Assembly (NCBI GenBank): GCA_030035585.1 | Contig: CM057472.1 | Coordinates: 85,867,601-85,931,600 of the forward strand | DNA from: Dugong dugon | Taxonomy: Eukaryota; Chordata; Mammalia; Sirenia; Dugongidae | Length of the DNA: 64,000 nucleotides | Direction of reading: 5' to 3' | Shown here: positions 1 through 11,288 of the stretch, piece by piece | How positions within the stretch are numbered: the first letter of the stretch is position 1 | Layout of the letters: every line of letters begins with the position of its first letter | Made by a program: the position numbers and the translations under genes | Notes under the pieces: model-generated | Seen by the model: the letters and a program-made list of their open reading frames with translations, nothing else | Database searches by the model: none | What the model was told of the DNA's origin: nothing

Positions 1-527
1 TAGAGATATGCCAAAATTTATTTATCCATTTACCTGCTGATGGACATTTGGATCGTTTCCACTTTGGGGGCTATTATCAACAAAAGCTGCTATGAACATT
101 GGTATACAAGTCTTTGTGCAGACATAATTTTTCATTTTTCTTGGATTGTAAATGCCTCACAATTAACTATCTGGGTCATGTAATTGTTATGTTTAACTTT
201 GTAGGAAACTGCCAGACTATTTTCCAAAGTAGTTTTACTATTTTACGTGCCCACCAGTCGTGTATGACAGTTGCAGTTCCTCCACATACTCCCAACACTT
301 GGCATACTCAGTCTTTTTAAATTTTGCCATTCTAGTGGCTGTATGATGGTATCTCATATGGTTTTAATTCACATTTTTTAAATAACTAATGACGCTGAAC
401 ATCTTTTCAAGTGTTTACTGACCATCCATACATTTTCTTTTGTGATGTGACTAGTCAAATCTTTTGCCCACTTTTTATTGGATTGTCTATCTTATTACTG
501 ATTTGCAAGGAGTTCTTTTTGTTTTGG

Positions 528-715
528 ATTGTTGTTGTTGTTGGGTGCTGTAGAGTCAATTTCGACTCATAGCGACCCCATGTGACAGAGTAGAACTGCC
601 CCATAGGGTTTTCTTGGCTGTAATCTTTATGGTGGCATACCACGAAGTTTTTCTCCCGTGGAGCTGCTGAGTGAGTTCAAACCGTCAACCTTTCAGTTAG
701 CAGCCAAGTGCTTAA
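528..715 (-). repeat. AfroSINE (antisense)
   Basis: The GTT-rich tail complement is followed by the antisense AfroSINE body ('cgactcatagcgacccc', 'agtagaactgccccatagg') and ends in the antisense tRNA-like head near 'agcagccaagtgcttaa'. It is inserted in an L1. Confidence 0.85.
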
Positions 716-740
716 TTAATCTTATATATTCAAGATAACT

Positions 741-1132
741 CATATTTTGAGTGCCTTCCAACCTGAGGGGCTCATCTTCTGGTACTATATCAGACAATGT
801 TCCACTGCTATTCATAAGGTTTTCACTAGCTAATTCTTTTCAGAAGTAGACTGCCAGGTCCTTTATCCTAGTCTGTCTTAGTTTGGAAGCTCAGCCGGAA
901 CCTGTCCGCCATGGGTGATCCTGCTGGTAGTTGAATACTGGTGGCATAGCTTCCAGCATCACTGCAACACACAATCCCCAACAGTACAATAAACTGACAG
1001 ACACACGGGGAGAAACCGTGGGCTTAAGCATAACAATGACTGAGGATGGCACAAGACTGGGTAGTGTTTCGTTCTATTGTACACGGGGTCGCTGTGAGTC
1101 AGAACCAATTCAACAGCATCGAACAACAACAG
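741..1132. repeat. RTE-derived composite: inverted 5' part joined to sense 3' tail
   Basis: Bases about 741-1010 read on the minus strand as the 5' part of the afrotherian RTE LINE; the motif 'agcttccaaactaagacag' recurs in the element at 47640. Bases about 1020-1132 read on the plus strand as the RTE 3' tail ('gggtcgctgtgagtcagaa', ending in CAA repeats). The two parts face opposite ways. The family assignment rests on resemblance to the other copies here. Confidence 0.6.
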
Positions 1133-1390
1133 TCTAGATAAAAGTCCTTCATAATACATGTGTTTTGCAAATATTTTCTCCCAGATGTGGTTGTTTTTTC
1201 ATGTTTTTAAAGTGCTGTTAAAGAACAAAAGTTTTTATTTTTAATGAAGTCCATTTTATCAGTTTTTTTTCTTTTATGATTCATGTTGTTTGTGTTCTAT
1301 ATTTTCTCCTGGAAGTTTTACAGTTTTAGCACTTACTTACATTTAGCTCTATGATCCATTTCAATTTATTAATTATTATGATGTCAATTC

Positions 1391-1840
1391 TTCCCAAACT
1401 GATCTATAGATTCAATGCAATCCCAGTCAAAATCCTAGCATATTTTTTGTAGACACTGACAAGCTGATACTAAAATCTACATGGAAATGCAAAGCATCTA
1501 GAACAGCCAAAACAATTTTGGAAAAGAACTGAAGGACTTATATTGTCTGATTTCAAGATTTACTACAAAGCTACAGTAATCAAGACAGTGTGGTATTGGC
1601 ATAAGGATAGACAAATACATTGATGAAACAGAAAAAACAGTCCAGAAATAAAGCCACACTTATATGGTCAACTGATCTTTGATGAAGGCACCAAGCTAAT
1701 TTCACAGAGAAAGGTAAAAAGCCTTTTCAAAGAGTGGTGGAACAACTGAAGATATATGTGGGAAAAAAACTGACCTCAACCCTTACCTCACACTTTATAC
1801 AGAAATTAATTTACAATGGATGATAGACCTAAACTTAAGA
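1391..1840 (+). repeat. L1 ORF2 fragment, sense
   Basis: It contains recognisable L1 ORF2 sequence such as 'attcaatgcaatcccagtc' and 'acagtaatcaagacagtgtgg'. Its orientation is opposite to the L1 before it. Bases 1841-2066 between this fragment and the next exon are unique intron with nothing recognised. Confidence 0.75.
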
Positions 1841-2066
1841 GATCCCTCACTCTTAAATGTACTTTCCCCTCTCATCCATAACTCTTTCCCTATTACTCCA
1901 TTAAAGTAACACTAAACCCTGGGGACTTCTGACCTTAGTGGGTTCATTTAGCTCCTGAAAACCACTTCATTTAACTAATAAGAACTGAGGAGAGAGATCA
2001 AGAAACCCTCCCTGTGAGAACAAGTTGCCTAGGCTCCCAAATTTCCACAAGATTTCTACCTCTTAC

Positions 2067-2123
2067 CTTCCCTTTCCGGAGGCGTCGCACTGTGTCACTG
2101 AGGCTCCAGTCGTTGCTGTAATC
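2067..2123 (-). CDS. VIPAS39: VIPAS39 coding exon 6
   Basis: 57 nt, 19 codons, starts and ends in phase 0, encoding [19 protein letters not shown]. Acceptor TTCCAG and donor GTAAGA are both clear. It is the last VIPAS39 exon found in the window. Confidence 0.92.
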
Positions 2124-5100
2124 CTGGAATATTAGCAACACATGAATACCAGGAAGTTAAGGGATCAGGATATCAGTGTACCACCTCTTCACCTCAAACT
2201 CAGAGTCTTAATCCCTGAGGGGGAAATATTTTGTGGGAGGGAATGGATGAGAAAAAAAAAAAAGAGAACTGGGATGGTCTTGTTCTGAGTTTCTGAAGGA
2301 AGTCGAACAGGGGCATTACAGGTAGGAGGAGATGGATCAGAGAAGGAACGAAGCATTTTGTCAAAAAAACCCAGTAAACCTATGCCTACTGATTTCAACC
2401 CTTAGATACAATTAGAGTCACATTTTGGGACTCCAATTAATAACTTTGGCTGACAGAAAGAGGGATGTGCTTTTGAGACATGTTCTTTTTCTAGACCTTA
2501 GAATACAGTTTTTTCCTTACAAATTAATTTTTTTTTTTAAATGGGCTTCATGGGAATATGAGCTTCACCAGGCTTCTAGGCCACAGTGATGATCACTGAG
2601 TTTCAAAGTACAGCCTTCAAAAGGCAGCATAAGGGGTAAGAAAAATGTGCTAGGACAGAGTCAGAAAACAGAGATTTTGAGCCCAATGTTCCACAATTTA
2701 CTACCTGTAAGACCCTACGCAAGTGTTAATGTTTAGAAATCCAGTTTTCTTATCATTAAAGAGGTGTGAAAATAATACCTACTCTATCTATCGCGGAGAG
2801 ACGGGAAGATTAAGCAAAATAATGTATGTCAAAGCACTTTATCAGGTGTAAAATGTCATACTAGTGTAAGATATAACTCACCCTATACTCCCCCTTGGGC
2901 CTCCCCAGCTCTGGAGCATAGCTTTTGGCAGATGTGTCCGACAAAGCTAAAAACAAACAAAACCAGGCAGCTGGTTCAGAAGGGCACTATGAGTCCTGCT
3001 TCTTATCATCCCTTTCCCCTACTGCTTCCTTCTCAAATACATTTTTTTTTTAAATCTGTGGGCTCCCAAGGCATTTTTTGGCTCAAAGTGGGTCTTAATT
3101 CCTCCCCAAAGACAGTATTCCTAGGAGTCAGCCTCTGCCCCCGCCCCATAGCCAGAATAATTTCTACCTCCTTACACAGCATCAGAAAATTTCTCTAATA
3201 ACAATCATAGATTGAGAAGAAAGTTCATCTGATCATTTAATTACCACCTGTCCCCATGACTCCCCAGACTGTAACCCAGATCAGTAATATCTCCCACAAC
3301 AATCAAGAGAAGAGGGTCCAGTGCCTACCATCAGAAAGGGACTGGAAACTTCCAAATCTAGTTCTCCCTGTAGGTAAAGAACACATGAGGGAAGAGATTA
3401 ACAGTTCAAGTCAGAGTGATCCAGACTGGTGAAGGGCATGTGTAGGGAACATTATGCAATATGAGAACTCAGGGCTTAAAAAAGCTTTTATTCAACTTCA
3501 GAAATTTGAGATACCTTTTTAAAAAAGCAGGGAAGTATTTTGGTCTAGGCAAATCTCTTCAGTATCTGTCACAGGGTTAATATCAACTTTGTTTATCATC
3601 TTCTAGAAACCCAGTGTAACCCCTCTGAATTTCTCTCTTCTCCCACACCTAATCCCCAACTTTCGGCTCCATTAGTAATTCTTTATCTTTCCATAATCTT
3701 TTTCTTCCAAATTAAATGAAAATTATAGCCTAAGCATCTTTCTGAAAAAAAGAAAAGGAGGGCTCCCTTTAACCATCACTCTTTACCTTTAAAAAGGCTG
3801 CTCAGGGAGTAGGTAGAAACAGGTTTGGACAGCTGCCCATAGGAGGAGAAGTTGTTTCGACTCTTCTGTTCACGCCCCTCATGGGTTGACCCACTATTAC
3901 CAGCAGTCTCTTTGATGGTCCATGAGATACCTGCGAGATCAGCAATTCTCATCCAAAATAAATCCTAGACATCCAACACTCCAATAAACTCTAACAGCTT
4001 TTCACCAGAGCCCCCTAGTACTTTGGTCAACATGGTCTCCAAAAATTGGGGCAGAAAGAAAGGATAAAATCAAACAGATTAATCAACAGAAAAAATCGGC
4101 AACGGACATGAATAAATAGACCACAGAAAAGGAAATTCAAATGGCTCTTAAAAATATAAAATAAAATACAAAATATAAAAAGATACTCAACCTGACTTTT
4201 TTTTAAAGTGTGGTAAATATATACATAAGAAAACATTTGCCATTTTAACATTTTTAACATGTACAATTCAGTGACATCAATCTCACTTTTAAAGATAGTT
4301 ACAAATTAAAAGTATACTGAGCTTCTACTGGTCTCCCATAAGGTGGGCAAAGAGCCAAACAGTTTGATAATATCCTGTGTTGGCAAGGCTGTGGGGAAAT
4401 AGAAACCCTCCTACATTGCTGGTGGGAGTATAAATTAGTGCAACTCCTATGGAGGGCAATATCTGTGCAATACAGATGCAAATACTCACTGCCACTAAGG
4501 AATTTATCCTTCATATACTCACATATGGGCAAAATATAAGGTTACTGATACCAATATTAACAATAAAAGACTGGAAATAATCTAAAGTCCATCAACAGTG
4601 GAGTCGGTAGGTGACAACTGGATCTCCACATGCAAAAGAATGAAGCTACACTCATACCTTACATAATATAAAAAATTAACTCAAAGTGATTAAGTACCTA
4701 ATGTAAGAACTAAAACCATAAAACTCTTACTAGAAAACATAGGTGTATTGCTTCAGGACCTAGTTTATAACAATGGATTCATAAATATGACACCAAAAGC
4801 ATGATCATAAGAGAAAATAAATAGATAAATTGGACTTCATGAAAATTAAAAACTTCTGTTCATCAAAGGACTTTAATAACAAAATGAAGAAACAACCTAC
4901 AGACTGGGAGAAAAATCTCAGGAACTATATATCAGATAATGGATTAATATCCAGAATATATAAAGAACTGCTACAATATTAACAGAAAGACAACCCAATC
5001 AAAAAACAGGCAAAGGACTTGAATTGACATTTCACCCAAGAGGATATAAAAATGGCCCATAAACACATGAAAAGATGGTAAACATCATTATCCATTATCA

Positions 5101-8100
5101 AAACCAATTGCTATTAAGTCGATTCTGACTCATGGCAACCCCATGTGTGTTAGAGTAGAACTGGCTCCACAGGGTTTTTAATAGCCGACTTTTTGGAAGC
5201 AGATAACCAGGCCTTTCTTCTGAGGCACCTCTGGGTGGACTCAAACCTCCAACCTTTTGCTTAGCAGCCAAGCATGAAAATCACAACCACAATGAGATAC
5301 CACTTCAGCCGCACGAGGATGGCTAAGATAAAAAAACAGAAAATAACAAACGTTGGTGATGATGTGGAGAAAATGGAATCCTCACCTACTGCTGGTAGGA
5401 ATGCAAACTGGTACAGCCACTGTGGAAAACAGTTTGGCGGTTCCTCAAAAAGTTAAACATAGAACTACCATGTTGTTGTTGTTGGCTGCTGTTGAACTGA
5501 TTCCAACTCAAGGACATCTCATATATGCAGAGTAGAACTGCACTCCATAGGGTTTTCAAGACTATGACCTTTCAGAAGCAGACTGCCAGGCCTTTCTTCC
5601 GAGGCACCAACAACCTTTCAGTTATTAGTCCAGAACTTAACCATTTGTGCCACCTAGGGACTCCTAGAACTACCATATAATCCAGCAATTCCACTCCGAG
5701 GAATATACCCAAGAAACTAGAAAGCAGTGATTCAAACAGACACATGTACACCAATGTTCACTGCAACACTCTTCACAATAGCCAAAAGGTGGAAACAACC
5801 TAAATGTCCATCAACAGATGAATGGATAAACAATGTGATAAATGCATACAATGGAACATTACTCAACCATAAGAAGAAATGAAGTCCTGATACATACTAC
5901 AGCACTGACAAACTTTGAAAATATTATGCTGAGCAAAGTCAGGCACAAATACTGTATGATCCCACATATGAAATATCTAGACTAGGCAAAAGTATGAGAC
6001 CAAAGTTTATTAGTAGTTAGTTACCAGGGATAGGAGGAAGGGGGAAAGAAGAAAGTCACTGTTTAGGAAGTACTGAGTAGTTAGTAAAGATGAAAAATTT
6101 GGCAATGGGTACTGGTGATGGTTGTACAACATGATGAATGCAATTAATTTAATTGAATTGTACGTATAAAAAATGTTAAATTGGCAAATGTTGTGCTAGA
6201 TGTATTTTTACCACAATAAAAAAAAGTAGTGAACTGGTTAAACAATTATGGAAAATCCATATGACGTAATACTATGTTGCTATTAAAGAGAAGGAGAAAG
6301 CTCTTTATATACAGAAATAGAAAGATCTCCAAATCATATTATCAAGTATGCTACTGCTTGCATAAAAAAGCAGTATATGCTTTTCTATGCAAAAGAATCT
6401 TTAGATGAATACACAAGAAGCAAATAAGTGTTGTTTTTTTTTTCCCGGCAGGCAGGGACCGAGAACTAGGTACATGCATGATTGCGTGGGAGGAAAACTT
6501 TATTTTATGCCTTTGATACTTTTCAATTTTTAAATCACATGACTATTTCCTTATTAAAAATAAAAATTCTTAGAAATCAGATGGACTCACAAAGTATTTA
6601 GTGGTATTACATAACAGCTAGGTAGTGAGACTTGTTGGCTAGAGAAGTCTCTTCTGCCAACCAATTATGAGTACTTACGTCAGTAGTTCCCAAATATACC
6701 AGAATATTGGAATCACCTGAGGTGCTTACTAAAAACTAAGCCACCTAGACCTACTGAATCAGAATCTCTGGGGTGAAGCCTAGGAATCTGTAGTTTTAAC
6801 AAGCACCCTAGAAGAGTCTAAAATAATCAGCCAAATGACACTACTTATAAAGATAATGCTCTACATTCTACCTTGGTGAGTAGTGTCTGGGGTCTTAAAA
6901 GCCTATGAGCGGCCATCTAAGATACTCCACTGATCTCATCCCTTCGGGAACAAGGGAGAACGAAGAGAACAGGATACAAGGAAAAGATTAGTCCGAAGGA
7001 CTAATGGTCCACAGCTACCAAGGCCTCCACGGGACTGAGTCCAGTACAGCTGGATGGTGCCCGGCTACCACCAATGACTCCTCTGACCAGGATCACAACA
7101 GAGGGTTCTGGGCAGAGCTGGAGAAGGATGTAGAGCATAATTTTAACTCCCCCCCCCCCAAAAAAAAAAAGAAGACCAGATTTACTGGCCTAAAGAATAC
7201 TAGAGAAACCTCAAGAGTGTGGCCCCCAGACACCCTTTCAGCTCAGAGGTGAAGTTACCTTCGAGGTTTGATGTTAAGCCTGGGAATGGACAGCCCAGTA
7301 AAACTAAATGGGACTAACGAGGTACAGGAGTCCGGTGACAAGGGCCAGAAGGCAGAGGGAGAGTAGGAAACTGATGATAAGGAACACAAATTGAATAAGG
7401 ACACTGTCAATGTATTGTGAGATTGTTGACCACTGCTATAGGGCAACATTTGTAGTAACTATTAAATGGGAGGCTGTTTTGTCCTGTAAGCCTTCATCTT
7501 GGGCGAGAATGGCAGCATAATTGGAAGAGCATAGTCAATATCACTTAAATGTGTAAGTAAAAAGTTTTGAAATGGTGTTTAAATAAAATAAAATAAAATA
7601 AATAAATAAATAAACAAATGAGACTAAAGAGGTACAACAGCCCACTGACAAGGTCCAGAAGACAGAAGGGGACAAGGAAGCCCCCTGGTGATAGGGAACA
7701 CAAGGTGGAGTAAGGATATTCTTGATGTGCTGTGAGATTGTTAACCATTGTCATAGGGCAACATGTGTAGTAACTGTTAAACGAAAAACTATTTTGTTCT
7801 GTAAGCCTTCATCTTAAGTGAGAATAACAGCACAGTTGGAAGAGCGTAGTCAATGTCACTGAACTGTGAATGTAGAAATTTTTGAAACGGTGTATCTTTG
7901 GCCATCTGTAATTTTCATCAAAAAAAAAAAAAAAAGGTTGAGAATTTAGAGGTTTAATACGTTGTGGGGTTGTTAACCAATGTCATAGAACAACATGTGT
8001 ACTACTGTTCCATGAGAAACTATTTGCTCTGTAAGCTTTCACCTGAAGTACAATAAAATATATAAAATAAATAAATAAATAAAATAATCAGCCAAGCATT

Positions 8101-9130
8101 AGTCCTAAGAAAGCAGACCTAGACAGCCATGGGGAACTACTGCTGTTTATTTCCCCAAGAAAAGATGTATGCTAATCTGAAAATAATCTAACCTCATTCC
8201 CTTCCCTGACAAGTACTGAGGAGACAAACAAGTGGAGCCTCCAATACAGTGACAAGAACTATGAGTATCAATCCCCTGCTAGGGCCTCCTCTACTTACTT
8301 CCCACAGGTTCTCCACTCCAGCTGACTCTCTCCAGATCATCATCATCGTCATCATCATCCACGAAGTCTCGAAGGCTATTCACAGCTCTCTTGGACTCCT
8401 TTAGCTGCAGAGGGACATAAAGCAGGGCACTTGGGTAATCACACCTTCCCAGCTCTTTATTTTACAACCAAGAATGCCGAGGAATTGGGACTTGAAGATG
8501 GCCAACATCTTCACCCTTTACAACCAAAAGCCTCGCCTGCTAGATATTTGTCAAGAAAACAAATTGCTTTTCAGCCACCACTGCAGTCCAGTGGCAAAAG
8601 AGTTAGGGGGAACCAAAGCCACTTTTGAATTCTAATCATATCGCTTACTGTGTAAACCTAAGTGAGTTTATTCACCTCTCCAAAACTGAATCTGTTTCTC
8701 TCCATTTGTAAAATAAGACACAATAAAGTGGAGACAAAACTTCCAATTTATCTTTAAAAAACAATAAATTATATCACATGAATAAAAAACTTGGGGGGGG
8801 GGGACTAAGGAGAATGGATCATCTTATGAAGGCAAAGTAAGAAGGGCAGACTTGGTGTTTACAATCCTTTTAGCTCTTTCCTGAGGGCTCTTTTGCATTA
8901 ACTTTCTTCTAAAGATCTGACTCAGAACATTTCTGAGCCTGATGGAGATGTGGTCAAAAGTCAGGTTACCTGGGATACAAGGGGAAGGAATTTTAGAGTG
9001 GCACTGTGTACAAAGGTGTGACCTTCAGCAAACCTACCTGTGAGAGCTCATCATCTTCATCATCGAAGGTGAAAGCCTTGAACTTGGAGCTGTTCCAATA
9101 CTCCTCCTCATCACCCTTTGTCCTATTCAT
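2067..9130 (-). CDS. VIPAS39: VIPAS39 (SPE-39/VIPAR), 5' half of the coding region
   Basis: VIPAS39 partners VPS33B in a HOPS-like (CHEVI) complex in late-endosome, lysosome and apical-membrane trafficking. Six coding exons are seen, read on the minus strand: 9130-9038, 8404-8299, 3930-3787, 3367-3329, 2946-2882, 2123-2067. Together they encode 168 codons. All junctions obey GT-AG and keep frame. The start ATG (9130-9128) is the first base of its exon, directly after an acceptor, so the 5' UTR must come from an upstream exon. The protein begins [20 protein letters not shown], then has an acidic stretch, a run of seven Asp, and Ser/Thr/Arg-rich low-complexity sequence ending ..TVRRLRKGK. This is the disordered N-terminal part. 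The Vps16-like C-terminal domain lies past base 1. The gene is head to head with AHSA1. Identification is from recognising the human protein. Confidence 0.93.
2660..2865 (+). repeat. MIR-like SINE relic
   Basis: Diverged MIR order is seen: a 'gattttgagcccaat' segment, 'ctacctgtaagaccctacgcaag', 'ttcttatcattaaagagg', then a 'taatacctac...caaagcacttt' end. It lies within the intron between VIPAS39 exons 5 and 6. The rest of that intron (2124-2881) shows nothing else. Confidence 0.6.
2882..2946 (-). CDS. VIPAS39: VIPAS39 coding exon 5
   Basis: 65 nt, phase 1 to phase 0, encoding (A)[21 protein letters not shown]. The acceptor is the T-rich tract ending TTTTTAG and the donor is GTGAGT. Confidence 0.92.
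3329..3367 (-). CDS. VIPAS39: VIPAS39 coding exon 4 (39-nt small exon)
   Basis: A small exon of 13 codons' length, phase 1 on both sides, encoding (G)[12 protein letters not shown]. Acceptor ACCTACAG and donor GTAGGC. It joins the LSSLFK end of exon 3 to the LSDTSAKSY start of exon 5 in frame. Being symmetric, it could be skipped without a frameshift. Confidence 0.9.
3787..3930 (-). CDS. VIPAS39: VIPAS39 coding exon 3
   Basis: 144 nt, phase 1 on both sides. Encodes (S)[20 protein letters not shown] through [10 protein letters not shown]. Acceptor CTCGCAG and donor GTAAAG. Rich in Ser and Thr, consistent with the disordered N-terminal region. Confidence 0.93.
5097..5273 (-). repeat. AfroSINE (antisense)
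   Basis: Antisense AfroSINE body ('gtcgattctgactcatggc') and head ('ttgcttagcagccaagc') inserted in L1. Flanking L1 sequence resumes at 'aatcacaaccacaatgagat'. Confidence 0.85.
5462..5668 (-). repeat. AfroSINE (antisense)
   Basis: Starts with the GTT-repeat tail complement and ends at 'gccacctagggactcctag'. The L1 sequence 'agaactaccat' occurs on both sides as a target-site duplication. Confidence 0.85.
6672..6830 (+). repeat. MER5A-like hAT relic
   Basis: Matches the MER5A order: 'gtagttcccaaat', 'ggaatcacctgaggtgct', 'cctactgaatcagaatctct', 'ttttaacaagcaccctag'. A degraded nonautonomous DNA transposon interrupted at its 3' edge by the insertion at 6835. Confidence 0.65.
6835..8079 (+). 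repeat. Poly(A) LINE-like insertion with three tail modules
   Basis: An exact 16-bp direct repeat, TAAAATAATCAGCCAA, lies at 6819-6834 and again at 8080-8095, bracketing 1,245 bp as one retrotransposed insert. Inside, the part to about 7250 matches the element at 33036-33814. It then carries three related tail modules (about 7255-7616, 7617-7935 and 7936-8079) separated by AAAT repeats or an A run. Each module contains 'gttgttaaccaatgtcata'-like and 'ctgtaagccttcatct'-like segments. There is no coding sequence. I take it as 3' UTR sequence of an afrotherian L1-type LINE. Confidence 0.75.
8299..8404 (-). CDS. VIPAS39: VIPAS39 coding exon 2
   Basis: 106 nt, phase 0 to phase 1, encoding [15 protein letters not shown], seven Asp, then [12 protein letters not shown]. 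The Asp run is encoded by a short GAT/GAC tract. Acceptor CTGCAG and donor GTAAGT. The bases between this exon and 9038 are intron; nothing recognised apart from a G run near 8800. Confidence 0.94.
9038..9130 (-). CDS. VIPAS39: VIPAS39 coding exon 1 (start codon)
   Basis: 93 nt, 31 codons, [20 protein letters not shown] followed by an acidic stretch ending DELSQ. The ATG is the first triplet after the CCACTCCAG acceptor; the donor is GTAGGT. Residue-for-residue similarity to the human N-terminus, as I remember it, decides the start. Confidence 0.95.
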
Positions 9131-9469
9131 CTGGAGTGGGAGGAAGACAGAAATATGTCCTTTTCTCGATTCCCCCAAAAGAGCTTCAAAGCTAGGTTCC
9201 TTCAATACTAACTCCCAGAAATCAGGGATGTGTAAAAGAATCTGACAAAGCAAATAGTGGACATGCTATATAAAATCAATCATTGGGTCTCCAACTGATC
9301 CAACTGTATTTTTGATCCTTTAATTAGCCGCAAGTATACATTGATTCCTACTTTGTTCAAGGTACTCTCTCAGACAAGGCATTGTTCCTATTTTGCAGGA
9401 GACTACAATGGAGCTGGGGTGTTCAGCGTAAGTGTGGGTAAAGATAACAACAGCACAGGCAGCCAAGTG

Positions 9470-9720
9470 TTATAAGAATCCATCACAAACTTTGTTGAAT
9501 GCACAAAGACCAGTCAAAGCATTCACAAAATAAATAATAATTCATGTATTCACTGTTCTAGGCTCTGGGGATACTGCAGTAAATAAAATTGACAAATATC
9601 TGCTCTCATGTTGGCCTGTTAAGTGCCTGAAAGAATGGAAGCAAAACAATTTTAAAAAGCAGAATTAGCCTGTCGTGCTGTGTAAACTTTCACCGAAAAC
9701 ACAAAATATTATTTAAAAAA
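9470..9720 (+). repeat. L2/MIR-type relic followed by a LINE-like tail fragment
   Basis: Bases about 9480-9620 resemble the widespread 'ctaggctctggggatac...gctctcatg' 3' region of L2/MIR-class repeats. Bases about 9665-9710 ('tgtgtaaactttcaccg') resemble the tail modules of the insertion at 6835. The rest of the region 9131-10390 shows nothing clear. Confidence 0.45.
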
Positions 9721-10394
9721 GAGTTAGCCTGTCTGTATCGTCAAGTCTTCAAGTCATGATTAATTTACTAATAACTGTTGGTCAGAATTTGGAAAGTGAT
9801 GGTATGGCCAAGAAAAGAAAGTATATAAAGAATTAGTCAAAGACCATAAGTCTTTCTCATAACTACTCTAAAATTAGACTGCACCCTGAAATAATGCTTT
9901 GCCCTAGAATTACAACCTAAATTATCGATGCCAGCTGGATTAGAGTGAAAACACCAATTGAAGCCAAGAATGAGCTACCAAAAATTCCACAGCACCAAAA
10001 ATAACTCCAAAGGCCACACAGTGTCAAATTTTAATGGATCAATTTGCTTTTCCTTTCATTTGAATAGCACCTTTCTCAAAAGACGCTTGAGAAATACTCA
10101 TTAGGGAAGCCCTGTTGAGGCTTCTGATGGCCCTTAACATATTCTCCACTGTGTCCTACTTCAACTACGTGTTTTCAACTCAGGGGATACCAGGAAGGCA
10201 AATGTATGGTGCAAATTTCCTATCTGATCCATTCCTATGGCAGACATTAACAGCTGACTGCTACTGAACCTACAATGTGGCTTAAAAATTCTTTTCTGTA
10301 ATTCACTCCAGGGAGTCAAAACCAAATAAAAATGATTCGGTAGACGGGATAAAATCAACCCTCTTAGTTGTACAAGCATAGTCTTTGTAGTAAA

Positions 10395-10575
10395 GAAGCC
10401 TTGAATTAAAATCTTGGTTTCTCCAATTCTGAGCAAACTGGGTAAATGACTTTACTTCTAAGCCTTGGAGAAAATGGTATCCTAAATCACAGGGTTGCGG
10501 TAAAGATAAAAAGGACACAGGAAACACCTAACAAAGTGCCTATAAGAAAGTAAATACATACTGAATGCTTTTTCC
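10395..10575 (+). repeat. MIR-like relic
   Basis: Diverged MIR with 'gagcaaactgggtaaatgac', 'taaatcacagggttgcgg' and an 'aacaaagtgcct' end. It lies in the first VIPAS39 intron. Confidence 0.55.
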
Positions 10576-10640
10576 TTTTAGTACAGGATATCTCACTGAC
10601 AATTTTCTGTCTCAGTTTCCTCATCTGCAAGATGGGCATT

Positions 10641-10795
10641 GAGCCCTGGTGGTACAGTGGTTAATGGCTCAGATGCTAACCAAAAGGTCAGCAGTTTGAA
10701 TCCACCAGCCGCTCCTTGGAAACCCTATGGGGCAGTTCTACTCTGTCCTATAGATCGCTATGAGTCAGAATCGACTTGATGGCAATAGGTTTAAA
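10641..10795 (+). repeat. AfroSINE (sense)
   Basis: Begins GAGCCCTGGTGGTACAGTGG, has the tRNA-like head with 'ctaaccaaaaggtcagcag', then 'ccctatggggcagttctact' and 'gctatgagtcagaatcgact'. The 8-bp ATGGGCAT flanks it on both sides as a short TSD. Confidence 0.9.
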
Positions 10796-10860
10796 ATGGG
10801 CATATCTACCTTCTAGGATGTTGTGAGGATTAAACCAGTTGATACATGTAAAACACTTAG

Positions 10861-11288
10861 TACCAGTTGCCTTCAAGTCGATTCTGACTCATGGCAACGC
10901 CGTGCGTTTCGGAGCAGAACTGCACTCCATAGGGTTTTCAGTAGCTGTGAACTTTCAGAAGTAGACTGCCAGATCTTTCTTCTGAGGTCCCTCTAGGTGA
11001 ATTTGAACTGCCAACCTTTCAGTTAGTAGCAGAGCACTTGTCTGCACCGCCCAAACCAAAAAAAACCAAACCCACTGCCATATAGTCGATTCCAACTCAC
11101 AGCAACCCTATACAACAGAGTAGAACTGCCCCCTTAGGGTTTCCAAGGCTGTAAATCTGTACAGAAGCAGACTGCCACATCTTTCTGCTGTGGAGCAGCT
11201 GGTAGGTTCAAACTGCTGATCTTTGGTTAGCAGCCAAGAGCTTTAACCACTGCGCCACCAGGGCTCCTTGCACCACCTAGGGATTCCT
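10861..11288 (-). repeat. AfroSINE (antisense) containing a second AfroSINE
   Basis: The outer copy runs 10861 to about 11048, stops inside 'ctgcaccgccc', and resumes at about 11267 with 'ttgcaccacctagggattcc'. Between lies a second complete antisense copy (about 11050-11266), whose A-rich tail complement starts 'aaccaaaaaaaacc' and which ends 'ccaccagggctcc'. Confidence 0.85.

Larger units (their letters stand above)
1..1390 (-). repeat. L1 ORF2 3' region, antisense, interrupted
   Basis: Reading the minus strand gives the typical end of L1 ORF2 (a sentence-like match to 'ccaaatgtccatcaacag' near base 40 and its continuation). The L1 runs through about 1-527, 716-740 and 1133-1390. It is split by an AfroSINE at 528-715 and an RTE-derived composite at 741-1132. 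It lies in a VIPAS39 intron. No intact reading frame remains. Confidence 0.75.
4086..6225 (+). repeat. L1 ORF2 to 3' end, sense, interrupted by two AfroSINEs
   Basis: This carries a near-continuous series of L1 ORF2 C-terminal segments, for example 'ctgctggtaggaatgcaaac', 'atccagcaattccactccg' and 'tgatcccacatatgaaat'. Antisense AfroSINEs at about 5097-5273 and 5462-5668 split it, and a short older L1-type 3' fragment sits at 4198-4282. The ORFs are decayed. It lies in the VIPAS39 intron between exons 2 and 3. Bases 6226-6670 after it are AT-rich with nothing recognised. Confidence 0.8.

Noticed and set aside
7000-8090. CRISPR-like spaced repeats
   Set aside because: The repeated modules are 150-300 bp, diverged and poly(A)-tailed within a vertebrate retrotransposon insert.
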